Assembly: GCF_004348425.1 (NCBI RefSeq)
Contig: NZ_SMKK01000064.1
Coordinates: 1-41,767 of the forward strand
DNA from: Actinomadura sp. 7K507
GTDB lineage: Bacteria; Actinomycetota; Actinomycetes; Streptosporangiales; Streptosporangiaceae
Length of the DNA stretch: 41,767 bases
Reading direction: 5' to 3'
Part shown: positions 16,393 to 23,350 of the stretch, in pieces
Numbering within the stretch: position 1 is the stretch's first letter
How the letters are laid out: each line of letters begins with the position of its first letter
Program-made: the position numbers and the translations under genes
Notes under the pieces: model-generated
Databases searched by the model: none
Told to the model about the DNA's origin: nothing
The model's input: the letters and a program-made list of their open reading frames with translations, nothing else

Positions 16393-16793
16393 GACTCCAT
16401 GTTATCGAACAGTCGCACTCCGTATGGCAGATTTCTGGGTAAGATTATTGAGTCCCTCTGGATAGCCGACGTGGGAAATCGGCCCCAGGTCGTCAGGGTC
16501 GGGTGCGTTGACGGTCTTCCGTCGCGTACCGCGGGGTGATGGGGGGCCGCGTTCTTGCCCATGCTCGACTGGTACCACCAATGTGCGGGACGTCGATTCC
16601 TGGGCAAGGCTGATGTTTCGCCGAAATGGGGCACAGCGGGATCGAATACCCGGAGAAGTGAACACGGCCCGTCGCGGCGGGGGAGGACCTGCCAACCCGC
16701 CTGGGTGACTTCCGTCGAGAGCCTGTCGAGATGGGTCGCCACAGGGGAAGTGGGTTCTGACGCAGAGCAGCTTTGAGGTTCGTTCCATCGCAT
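16326..16793 (-). CDS. Small hypothetical protein, overlapping its upstream neighbour and the HNH start
   Basis: The ATG at 16793 overlaps the TAA of the upstream ORF (TAATG). Residues about 20-95 (THLDRLSTEVTQAGWQVL, LLRVFDPAVPHFGE, HWWYQSSMGKNAAPHH) resemble small proteins commonly coded beside XRE/DUF397 pairs in actinomycetes. Those relatives end near 90 residues, whereas this frame continues to 155 and runs over the HNH start codon. The tail may therefore be read through a lost stop or frameshift. Function unknown; the similarity is from memory and moderate. Confidence 0.35.
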   Translation of the reverse strand: MRWNEPQSCSASEPTSPVATHLDRLSTEVTQAGWQVLPRRDGPCSLLRVFDPAVPHFGETSALPRNRRPAHWWYQSSMGKNAAPHHPAVRDGRPSTHPTLTTWGRFPTSAIQRDSIILPRNLPYGVRLFDNMESCVRLRSTWRRCPPVSWWTRRR

Positions 16794-17014
16794 TACATTG
16801 GCCCCACGACTGTGCTGGCCGGCGGGTCGATTGGTGCGCGATTGAGTTCGAGGGTTAGTGCCCCGCGGAGTTCTTCTGCGCTGTTGCGTACAAGGGTCGG
16901 CTCTACGTCAGCCTCTGGTGCCTGCAGAGTGGCGGCCCAGTCGCCGAGCTCGCCGTCATAGCGTGTCGCGCGCCAGATCCGATGTCCTTTGAAGTCCTGG
17001 CGGAGCTGGGTCAA
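16793..17014 (-). CDS. Small hypothetical protein near the XRE/DUF397 pair
   Basis: 73 aa from a TTG at 17014. The frame is open further upstream (to a TAA near 17115) but holds no ATG or GTG. LRQDFKGHRIWRATRYDGEL with DWAATLQAP and SAEELRGALTLE resembles a family of short proteins (LRxxFPGWxIWR...WxAxR) found beside XRE-DUF397 genes. The ORF ends at the ATG of the next small ORF, suggesting coupled translation. It diverges from the DUF5753 regulator at 17203. Role unknown; it may be decayed at its N-terminus. Confidence 0.45.
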   Translation of the reverse strand: MTQLRQDFKGHRIWRATRYDGELGDWAATLQAPEADVEPTLVRNSAEELRGALTLELNRAPIDPPASTVVGPM

Positions 17015-17202
17015 CGCCTGATCGGCGGGTTGACGGACGTGTCCATGATGAGTCCAAGCGTTCGAGGTCGATTTCTCTCCGTTACCGCTTCCCAGCTTCC
17101 TGTAATCAGGTTATCTTCTGGAAGAGCAAGAAGCCCAAGCCATGAAACTCCCCCCGCGTGCGATTAGAAAAGCGCACCGCTTTCGGATCTTGGAGGCTCC
17201 CC

Positions 17203-18030
17203 ATGCCCCGCCGTCCTCGTGACCCCGATGTCCCCTCCTCGCCGGTCGAGTACTTCGGCGTCGAGTTGCGCGCATACCGGGAAGCTGCCGGTATGTCCCG
17301 CCCGCAACTCGCAGAGAGGCTCGGATACACCCCTCAGTGGATCGGACAGCTCGAATCGGGCAAATATGGGCCCTCAGAGGATTTCGCCCGAGACTGCGAT
17401 ACCTGCTTTCAGACGAACGGGACATTCCACCGCCTATGGGAATGGATCCAGCGCTTCGGACGCCTCGCCGTCCTTCCCCCAGGCTTCCCCGACTTCATCG
17501 AACGGGAGGCGGAAGCAGCAGGGATGCACATCTTCGAAACGATGGTGATCACTGGCCTGTTCCAGACACCCGAGTACGCCTACGAGGTGCTCAGGGAGGG
17601 CAGGACCGCAGAGGAGGCGGAGCAACTCGTCGCGACTCGGATGGAGCGGCAGGCGATTCTCAAGCGCAAGAATCCACCCCACCTGGTAGTAATCCTCGAT
17701 GAGGGTGCCATCCGTCGTCCGATTGGTGGGCGTGAGATGATGAAGGCACAGGTTCAACATCTGATCGACCTAGCGAGCCTGCACCACATCACGCTTCAGA
17801 TCGTTCCAGCGGACCGGGGCTCCTATGCCGGCCTGCCTGGTGCCTTCATGGTCCTTAGCTTCGCTCAAGATCCTGACATCGTGCACGTCGGTGGGTATCT
17901 GGGCGCGCAGCTGATCGATCACATCGACGCTGTCCGGACCTTTGGGATACAGTTCGATTTGATCAGAGGTGCGGCGATGTCTGCCGGTGATTCCCTGAAG
18001 CTGCTCCGAACGATCTTGGAGAGCCAATGA
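17203..18030 (+). CDS. XRE-family regulator with DUF5753 domain
   Basis: 275-aa regulator. The N-terminal Cro/C1-type HTH spans about residues 18-72 (ELRAYREAAGMSRPQLAERL then GYTPQWIGQLESGK). DUF5753 fills the remainder (FIEREAEAAGMHIFETMVIT, GLFQTPEYA, LVATRMERQAILKR, HHITLQIVPADRG). The ATG at 17203 has GGAGG seven bases upstream; the GTG at 17158 does not. It is paired with the DUF397 gene downstream, the standard arrangement linked to development or secondary metabolism in Streptomyces. Base composition from 16.4 to 18.1 kb is visibly less GC-rich than in neighbouring genes, usual for this family and possibly a sign of transfer. Confidence 0.93.
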   Translation: MPRRPRDPDVPSSPVEYFGVELRAYREAAGMSRPQLAERLGYTPQWIGQLESGKYGPSEDFARDCDTCFQTNGTFHRLWEWIQRFGRLAVLPPGFPDFIEREAEAAGMHIFETMVITGLFQTPEYAYEVLREGRTAEEAEQLVATRMERQAILKRKNPPHLVVILDEGAIRRPIGGREMMKAQVQHLIDLASLHHITLQIVPADRGSYAGLPGAFMVLSFAQDPDIVHVGGYLGAQLIDHIDAVRTFGIQFDLIRGAAMSAGDSLKLLRTILESQ

Positions 18031-18049
18031 AAGGGCCGATGTACTGGCC

Positions 18050-18285
18050 GTGCACTGGCGTAAGAGCAGCCACGGTGATTCTTCCAGGGCTCCTGTGTTG
18101 AAGTTGATTCGGTGGCACCCGTTGCCGCTGTGCAGTGGCGGAAGAGCAGCTACAGCGACTCATCGGGAGCCGAGTGCGTGGAGGTTGCTTCCGTGAACCC
18201 TGTGTCCATGCAGTGGCGCAAGAGCAGCAAGAGTGACAACACCGGTGGAGCGTGCGTCGAGGTGGCCGAATTGAGGTCGGCGTCG
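18050..18285 (+). repeat. Three tandem DUF397 N-terminal modules, the first frameshifted
   Basis: The segment coding for xxWRKSS...CVEV begins at 18050, 18130 and 18208. Copies 2 and 3 are 78 bp apart and in frame. Copy 1 is 80 bp long; its reading VHWRKSSHGDSS shifts before VDSVAPVAAVQWRKSS. The repeat is seen directly; serial duplication of the module is the simplest explanation. Confidence 0.8.
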
Positions 18286-18402
18286 GCCGGGGTGGCGGTG
18301 CGGGACTCGAAGGACCCGGATGGGCCGAAGTTGGTGTTCGGGGCCGACGCGTGGCAGGCGTTCGCGGGTCGGGTGAAGGGCGGGACGCTCGACCTGGCCT
18401 GA
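18112..18402 (+). CDS. DUF397 protein with duplicated N-terminal module
   Basis: 96 aa from a GTG at 18112. It has two copies of the DUF397 opening (VQWRKSSYSDSSGAECVEVA, MQWRKSSKSDNTGGACVEVA) and one complete domain end (VAVRDSKDPDGPKLVFGADA, WQAFAGRVKGG). Usual DUF397 proteins are about 60-80 aa with one module. No good ribosome-binding site precedes 18112; initiation could use the ATG at 18208 to give a standard-length protein, or depend on the ATGA at 18027-18030 overlapping the regulator stop, which is now out of frame. It partners the upstream XRE-DUF5753 protein. Confidence 0.8.
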   Translation: MAPVAAVQWRKSSYSDSSGAECVEVASVNPVSMQWRKSSKSDNTGGACVEVAELRSASAGVAVRDSKDPDGPKLVFGADAWQAFAGRVKGGTLDLA

Positions 18403-18423
18403 GATCTCGACCTGGCCTGAGAT
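18388..18423 (+). repeat. 18-bp tandem duplication of the DUF397 stop region
   Basis: CTCGACCTGGCCTGAGAT occurs twice in a row. The first copy carries the TGA that ends the DUF397 gene; the second lies just after it and carries an identical, unused stop. Confidence 0.93.
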
Positions 18424-18432
18424 TACGAGCAG

Positions 18433-18469
18433 AGCCCTCGAACCGTGAACGCACGGGCCGAGGGCTTTC
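18433..18469 (+). terminator. Rho-independent-like terminator after the XRE-DUF397 pair
   Basis: The outer stem AGCCCTCG/CGAGGGCT and inner stem CCGTG/CACGG around an AACG loop form a nested hairpin followed by TTT. It is placed 30 bases after the DUF397 stop. A further 18-bp duplication (GCCGCATCCTCTCCCGTT) follows at 18480-18515. Confidence 0.7.
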
Positions 18470-18620
18470 ACGTCCCGCCGCCGCATCCTCTCCCGTTGCC
18501 GCATCCTCTCCGCCGTTGCCCTTCCCGCTCACGTGCCCCCGGAAAGGGCCTGATCTGGCGCGATTGGTGCGCACCGTCCGGGACGGATCGCAGTCGGCGC
18601 GCCAGACCAGAATCGAACGG

Positions 18621-19019
18621 TCAGCGCCCGGCGGGCTCCCACCACGCCAGGTTGTCGGCCGCGTGGGCCGTCGGCTCGATGATCTCCCAGCCCTCGGTGA
18701 CCAGGCCATCGTTGAGCCGCCAGATGTCGACGACCGTGATCTCCGGCCCGTCTGGCAGTCGCCGCCGCGAGTGCATCACGACGTGATCATCGTCGGCCAG
18801 CAGGTGGTGGACCTCGACCCGCATACCGGCCAGCGGGGTGAGTGCCGCATCCACGGCGGCGAGCCATTCTGCCTTGGTCGAGGAGGTCGAGTCCGGCCTG
18901 TGATGGACGAAGTCGTCGCTCAGCAACGGATCGAGCGCGTCGACGCTGCCCGCCTCGATCAGTTCCGCCAGTGCCCGTTGAACGATGCTCTTGTTGTCGC
19001 TCTTGTTGTCGGTGGTCAT
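18621..19019 (-). CDS. SnoaL/NTF2-like fold protein (ester-cyclase-like)
   Basis: 132-aa single-domain protein with the cone-shaped NTF2/SnoaL fold. Typical features are IVQRALAELIEAGSVDALDP, LLSDDFVHHRP, then a hydrophobic strand set ending in ITVVDIWRLNDGLVTEGWEI and IEPT. Relatives include polyketide cyclases and many uncharacterised small-molecule binding proteins. ATG 19019 is preferred over the in-frame ATG at 19070 because the latter would place the 17-bp operator-like palindrome inside the gene. It is divergent from an MmyB-type regulator that probably controls it. Confidence 0.88.
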   Translation of the reverse strand: MTTDNKSDNKSIVQRALAELIEAGSVDALDPLLSDDFVHHRPDSTSSTKAEWLAAVDAALTPLAGMRVEVHHLLADDDHVVMHSRRRLPDGPEITVVDIWRLNDGLVTEGWEIIEPTAHAADNLAWWEPAGR

Positions 19020-19053
19020 GGACGCAGTGTTTCCACGGTCGTGAGGAATGTCG

Positions 19054-19070
19054 ATGAAATCCCATTTCAT
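19054..19070. promoter_or_regulatory. 17-bp inverted repeat between SnoaL-like gene and its regulator
   Basis: ATGAAAT-CCC-ATTTCAT has perfect 7-bp arms and a 3-bp centre. It is AT-rich against a GC-rich background, centred about 43 bp upstream of the SnoaL-like ATG and 38 bp upstream of the regulator ATG. Likely operator for the divergent HTH protein. Confidence 0.55.
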
Positions 19071-19099
19071 GGCGTCCGGCTCCACGATGAGTACCCTTG

Positions 19100-19900
19100 A
19101 TGATCGTGCACACGGTCGGGGAGCTCTTGCGGCAGTGGCGGCAGCGCCGGCGGCTCAGCCAGCTCGATCTCGCGATCGCGGCCGACGTATCGGCTCGTCA
19201 CGTCAGCCTGGTCGAGACGGGCAAGTCCAACCCGAGCGCCGACATGGTGCTGCGGCTCGCGGACCAGCTCGATGTGCCCTTGCGCGATCGCAACCGGCTG
19301 CTGCTCGCGGCGGGCTTCGCACCCCGGTACGCCGAGCGGCCGCTTGGGGACGAGTCGTTGTCGGCGGCCCGGGACGCGGTCGCGAGAGTGCTGCGCGCAC
19401 ATGAGCCGTACCCGGCGCTGGCCTTTGACCGCCGGTGGAACATCGTGACGACCAACCGCGCGGTCGAGCCGTTCTTCGCGGGCGTCGATCCCGACCTGCT
19501 GCGGCCGCCGGTGAACCTTGTGCGGCTGGGACTGGACCCGCGCGGGTTCGCTCCGCTGGTCGTCAACCTGGCGGACGTGCGTAGGGTGTTCCGCTCCCGG
19601 ATCAGGCGTCAGCTCGCCGTGGCCCCAGACGCCGAGCTCACCGCGCTGTACGAGGAACTGCTGGCGCCCGATTCCCTGGTGCCCGATTCCGGGGACGCGT
19701 CGAGCCGGTCCGTCGAATCCGATGTCGTGATCCCGATGATCCTCCGCGTCGACGGGCGGGAGTTGCGGCTGTTCTCGACCATCACCACGTTCGGTACCCC
19801 GATGGACATCACGCTGGACGAGGTCGCGATCGAGTCCTACTACCCGGCGGACGCGGAGAGCGCCGCCTACTTCGAGAAGACCGGCGGTCACGGCCGATAA
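19100..19900 (+). CDS. XRE-family regulator with MmyB-like ligand-binding domain
   Basis: 266 aa. The HTH (residues about 8-65) reads LLRQWRQRRRLSQLDLAIAA then VSARHVSLVETGKSNPS; the ligand domain starts near residue 97 (YPALAFDRRWNIVTTNRAVE) and ends ADAESAAYFEK. It belongs to the same broad class as the regulator at 9479 but to a different branch, with shorter HTH basic region. A TTG (19097) precedes the ATG; GTG 19106 is another candidate. The 15-bp duplication at 19664 gives APDSL-VPDSG. It may form a transcript with the hydrolase gene 29 bases downstream. Confidence 0.9.
   Translation: MIVHTVGELLRQWRQRRRLSQLDLAIAADVSARHVSLVETGKSNPSADMVLRLADQLDVPLRDRNRLLLAAGFAPRYAERPLGDESLSAARDAVARVLRAHEPYPALAFDRRWNIVTTNRAVEPFFAGVDPDLLRPPVNLVRLGLDPRGFAPLVVNLADVRRVFRSRIRRQLAVAPDAELTALYEELLAPDSLVPDSGDASSRSVESDVVIPMILRVDGRELRLFSTITTFGTPMDITLDEVAIESYYPADAESAAYFEKTGGHGR
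19664..19693 (+). repeat. 15-bp tandem duplication in the MmyB-type regulator gene
   Basis: GCGCCCGATTCCCTG and GTGCCCGATTCCGGG adjoin each other and encode APDSL and VPDSG. Frame is preserved. Confidence 0.8.
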
Positions 19901-19929
19901 CGGGCATGTGGTAGGGACGGGACTCATCG

Positions 19930-20841
19930 GTGTTCGAGCGTGATAAACGGGCGGGACGCGTCCCGGGAGTGGATGGTGTGCTGGTGGGGGACTGGCCGGG
20001 GAGTGGGTTGAGCGACGAGGAACTGGATGTCGCCTACAACGTGCGGAGGAAGGCGGGAGGAGACCTCTTCGCGCGGCACATGGCGCGGTACCGGGACGAA
20101 TCCGAGCGGGCCGTCGATGGGCTCCCCGGCCGTCCCGGGATCGTCTATGACGAGGTGAGCGGGGAGCGGCTGGACGTCTGGGGCACCGGTGAGGGGCTGC
20201 GGCCCGTGTTCGTCTTCCTGCACGGTGGTTACTGGATGGCGCTGTCGCGGGACGTGTCGTCGTTCATGGCGCGGATGCTCCACGAGCAGGGCGTCGCGAC
20301 CGTGGTGCCGGACTACACGCTTGCGCCGAAAGCGTCACTGGAAGAGATCGTCCGGCAGGTGCGCGCGGCGGTCGCGTGGGTGTACCGGCACGGGCGGGAG
20401 CACGGGCTCGATCCGGAGCGGATCGTGGTCGGGGGCAGTTCGGCGGGCGGGCATCTCACCGGGATGACCATGGTCGGGGGGTGGCAGGAACCGCTCCGGC
20501 TTCCGGGGGACGTGGTCAAGGCCGCGATGACGGTCAGCGGGTTGTTCGACATTCGTCCGATCACCCGCGTCTATGTGAACGAGTACGTCCAACTGGATCT
20601 TGACCGGGCGGCCGCATTGAGCCCTGCGCTGCTGCCGGCGGAATACCGCTGTCCGGCGGTTTTCGCGGTCGCGGAGAACGACGGGGGCGGGTTTCTGGAG
20701 CAGTCGCGGCTGTTCCAGCCGAGATGGGAACACGGCGAGCTGATGATCGTGCCCGGCCGCGACCATTTCGACGTCGTCCTCGACCTCGCCGACCCCGAGT
20801 CCCTGATCGGCAGGGCGCTTCTCGATCTCATCCCGCGGTGA
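19930..20841 (+). CDS. Alpha/beta hydrolase, kynurenine formamidase (arylformamidase)-like
   Basis: 303-aa soluble hydrolase. The oxyanion motif HGGYW (residues 98-102), the nucleophile elbow GGSSAGG with S171, and H279 in GRDHFD form the expected triad together with an Asp. HGGYW is characteristic of AFMID-type kynurenine formamidases, which turn N-formylkynurenine into kynurenine. The kynureninase operon 1 kb away supports this role, but other carboxylesterases share the motifs. GTG 19930 follows XRE gene stop by 29 bases. The 3' end overlaps the convergent LysR gene by 14 bases. Confidence 0.82.
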   Translation: MFERDKRAGRVPGVDGVLVGDWPGSGLSDEELDVAYNVRRKAGGDLFARHMARYRDESERAVDGLPGRPGIVYDEVSGERLDVWGTGEGLRPVFVFLHGGYWMALSRDVSSFMARMLHEQGVATVVPDYTLAPKASLEEIVRQVRAAVAWVYRHGREHGLDPERIVVGGSSAGGHLTGMTMVGGWQEPLRLPGDVVKAAMTVSGLFDIRPITRVYVNEYVQLDLDRAAALSPALLPAEYRCPAVFAVAENDGGGFLEQSRLFQPRWEHGELMIVPGRDHFDVVLDLADPESLIGRALLDLIPR

Positions 20842-21757
20842 GCTCGGCGGCCTCGTGCCGGAGGCGGTCGAGCATCAGCCGGGCGGACGGTGTCGGGGCC
20901 CGGTGCGCGGGCAGCGTGACGCCCACCTGGCGGCGGACGGTCTCCAGCGGAACGGGCAGCGGCGCGATGTCGGCGTCTGTGCGCGCCACCAGTTCCGGGA
21001 GTGCGGCGATCATGTCGGTGTCGCGGACCAGGGTGCGGACGGTCAGGACCGAGGTGCACTCCACCAGGTTCCCCGGCAGTACGAGGCCCGCGGCGCGGAA
21101 CACCTGCTCCAGTTCGGTGCGCAGCGCGGTCTGCTCCAGCGGCAGCACCCACGGGTAGTCGAGCAGGTCGGCGAGGCCGAGGTCCGGCAGGGAGCGGGCA
21201 GGGTGGCCGCGGCGGGCGACGAGCTCGACAGGTTCCCCGTACAGGGTGGTCTGGCGTAGTCCGCGCAGGTCGCCGATGGGGTTGAGGCGGCCGAGGATCA
21301 GGTCGATCTCTCCGTCCAGCAACCGGGGGACCAGCGCGTCGAACGTCGCCTCCTGGACGATCACCGTGACGCCTGGGCGGTCCTTCTTCAGGGCGGCGAT
21401 CGCACGGGGAAGCAGGACGTTCGAGCCGGCGAGGAGTGTGCCGATGGTGACCGTGCCGACCTCCCCGTCCGCGAGGCCGGTGATGCGTTCGCCCGCACGG
21501 CGGAGTTCGGCCAGGGCGGCGCGGGCGTGCTCGATGAACGCGTCCCCGAACAGGGTCGGTGTCACGCCGCGCGGGCCGCGGGTGAACAGCTCGACGCCGA
21601 GGATGTTCTCCACCTCGCGCAGGCTGCGCGTGACGGCGGGCTGCGCCAGCCGCAGGTGCTCGGCGGCACGCAGGACGCTGCCCTGGTCGGCGATGGCGAC
21701 GACGAGCACCAGGTGGCGGAGCTTCAGCCGTCCGTTGAGCAGGTCGATCGGTCGCAT
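20828..21757 (-). CDS. LysR-family regulator of the aminomuconate/kynurenine operon
   Basis: 309 aa from ATG 21757 (GTG 21763 is an alternative). The N-terminal winged HTH is clear: LRHLVLVVAIADQGSVLRAA, LRLAQPAVTRSLREVE, LGVELFTRGPRGVTPT. The rest is the two-lobed effector domain (VGTVTIGTLLAGSNVLLPRA). It is divergent from the dehydrogenase gene that opens the catabolic operon, and a 22-bp inverted repeat lies between them. In Pseudomonas fluorescens KU-7 the nba cluster also has a LysR regulator (NbaR). The effector is probably a pathway intermediate (inference). Confidence 0.92.
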   Translation of the reverse strand: MRPIDLLNGRLKLRHLVLVVAIADQGSVLRAAEHLRLAQPAVTRSLREVENILGVELFTRGPRGVTPTLFGDAFIEHARAALAELRRAGERITGLADGEVGTVTIGTLLAGSNVLLPRAIAALKKDRPGVTVIVQEATFDALVPRLLDGEIDLILGRLNPIGDLRGLRQTTLYGEPVELVARRGHPARSLPDLGLADLLDYPWVLPLEQTALRTELEQVFRAAGLVLPGNLVECTSVLTVRTLVRDTDMIAALPELVARTDADIAPLPVPLETVRRQVGVTLPAHRAPTPSARLMLDRLRHEAAELTAG

Positions 21758-21765
21758 GGGCACTT

Positions 21766-21787
21766 GCTATCACAATCTGGTGATAGC
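21766..21787. promoter_or_regulatory. Inverted repeat matching a LysR-type operator
   Basis: GCTATCAC-AATCTG-GTGATAGC has perfect 8-bp arms around six bases and contains the T-N11-A pattern of LysR binding sites. It lies 9 bp upstream of the LysR ATG and 72 bp upstream of the dehydrogenase ATG, where the regulator would repress itself and activate the operon. Confidence 0.7.
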
Positions 21788-21827
21788 TCCGTGGTCGATT
21801 GGTATTTGCCAGGCATAGCTCGTGGAG

Positions 21828-21861
21828 CGGAGGATCGAAGAATGCGGAGGATCGAAGAATG
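21828..21861 (+). repeat. 17-bp tandem duplication of the ribosome-binding site and start codon
   Basis: CGGAGGATCGAAGAATG occurs twice head-to-tail. Each copy has its own GGAGG and ATG. The first ATG (21842) opens a six-codon ORF, MRRIEE, whose TGA overlaps the second ATG (21859), the dehydrogenase start. Confidence 0.95.
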
Positions 21862-23295
21862 AAGGCCGAACACTACGTCGGCGGAGTCTTCCGTTCGGAC
21901 GGGACGTCCTTTCCGCTCATCGCACCCGCGGACGGCTCCGAGCTGGGCACCGTCCCGGAGGCCACGCGGGACGTCGTGGACGATGCCGTGAGCGCGGCGC
22001 GGGCCGCCCTGAAGGGGCCCTGGGGCGCGATGGGCGCACAGGAGCGGGTCGCCGCGCTGAGGTCCGTCGCCGACGGGATCGAGGCGCGGTTCGAGGAGTT
22101 CGTCGACGCCGAGGTCGCCGACACCGGCAGGTCCCGGGAGTTCGCCTCGACCGTCGACGTCCCGCGGGCCATCGGCAACTTCCGCGCCTACGCCGACCTG
22201 CTCTACGGGCGGCCGGAGCGGGCCTACACGACTCCGATCCCGGGGTGGAGCTCCGGGACGGGGGAGGCGCTCAACTACACGGTGCGGCGGCCGCTGGGCG
22301 TGGTGGCGATCATCTCGCCGTGGAATTTGCCGCTGCTCCTGTCGACGTGGAAGATCGCCCCCGCGCTGGCATGCGGCAACGCCGTCGTGCTCAAGCCGTC
22401 CGAGGAGACGCCGTCCACCGCGACGCTGCTCGCCCGGGTGATCGACGAAGCCGGGCTCGACGGCGGCGCGTTCAACCTGGTGCACGGGCACGGCGCGGGC
22501 GCGGCGGGCGAGTTCCTCACCGGGCATCCGGACGTGGACGCGATCGCGTTCACCGGGGAGTCCGCCACCGGCGCCGCGATCATGCGCAACGCCGCCGACC
22601 ACGTCACGCCGCTGTCGTTCGAGCTCGGCGGCAAGAACCCCGCGCTCGTCTTCGCCGACGCCGACCTCGACGCCGCCGTGGACGGGACGGTCCGCTCGTC
22701 GTTCACCCATTCCGGGCAGATCTGCCTGTGCACCGAGCGCGTCTACGTCGAGCGGCCGGTCTTCGACGAGTTCGTCGCGCGGCTCGGCGAGCGCGCGAGG
22801 GCGCTCGGCGGCTACGGGCCGATGATCTCCGCCGAGCACCGCGACAAGGTCCTCTCGTACTACCGCCTCGCCCGCGAAGAGGGCGCAGAGTTCGTGGCGG
22901 GCGGCGGCGCACCGGAGTTCGGTGACGCCCGCGACGGCGGCTTCCACGTCCAGCCGACCGTCCTCACCGGCCTCCCGGAGACGGCCCGCACGGTCAAGGA
23001 GGAGATCTTCGGGCCGGTCTGCCACGTCGCTCCGTTCGACACCGAGGACGAGGCCCTCGCCCTCGCCAACGACAGCCCCTACGGGCTCGCCTCCACGATG
23101 TGGACGCGGGACCTGTCCAGGGCGCACCGGGTGGCGCCGCGGATCGAAACGGGAATCGTCTGGGTGAACTGCTGGAACCTGCGCGACCTCCGCACCCCGT
23201 TCGGCGGGGTGAAAGCGTCCGGGATCGGGCGTGAAGGGGGAGAGTACTCCCTGGACTTCTTCTCCGAGCCCGTCAACGTGTGCATACAAATCTGA
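21859..23295 (+). CDS. nbaE: 2-aminomuconic 6-semialdehyde dehydrogenase-type aldehyde dehydrogenase
   Basis: 478-aa NAD(P)-dependent aldehyde dehydrogenase. Motifs: PWNLPLLLSTWKIAPALACG, E255 in FELGGKNPAL, catalytic C289 in HSGQICLC, and IFGPV. It groups by eye with hydroxymuconic/aminomuconic semialdehyde dehydrogenases, and the operon contents support oxidation of 2-aminomuconate semialdehyde to 2-aminomuconate. The ATG at 21859 has GGAGG in the repeated leader just upstream. The next gene starts 29 bases after its stop. The symbol rests on context as well as family and is tentative. Confidence 0.88.
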   Translation: MKAEHYVGGVFRSDGTSFPLIAPADGSELGTVPEATRDVVDDAVSAARAALKGPWGAMGAQERVAALRSVADGIEARFEEFVDAEVADTGRSREFASTVDVPRAIGNFRAYADLLYGRPERAYTTPIPGWSSGTGEALNYTVRRPLGVVAIISPWNLPLLLSTWKIAPALACGNAVVLKPSEETPSTATLLARVIDEAGLDGGAFNLVHGHGAGAAGEFLTGHPDVDAIAFTGESATGAAIMRNAADHVTPLSFELGGKNPALVFADADLDAAVDGTVRSSFTHSGQICLCTERVYVERPVFDEFVARLGERARALGGYGPMISAEHRDKVLSYYRLAREEGAEFVAGGGAPEFGDARDGGFHVQPTVLTGLPETARTVKEEIFGPVCHVAPFDTEDEALALANDSPYGLASTMWTRDLSRAHRVAPRIETGIVWVNCWNLRDLRTPFGGVKASGIGREGGEYSLDFFSEPVNVCIQI

Positions 23296-23320
23296 AGCAG
23301 ATCCGAAAGCCGAGAGCGAG

Positions 23321-23350
23321 CCCAGTGACCACCGACCCAGTGACCACCGA
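23321..23350 (+). repeat. 15-bp tandem duplication of a start codon region
   Basis: CCCAGTGACCACCGA occurs twice. Each copy has an in-frame GTG (23325 and 23340), giving VTTDP-VTTDI at the N-terminus of the hydratase. Confidence 0.95.

Noticed and set aside
16636..16660. tRNA T-arm-like sequence GGGATCGAATACCC
   Set aside because: No five-base-pair T stem with a seven-base loop and no acceptor or anticodon arms could be found around it.
19020..19070. Upstream ATG (19070) for the SnoaL-like protein
   Set aside because: It begins inside the operator-like palindrome and the added residues do not fit the fold.
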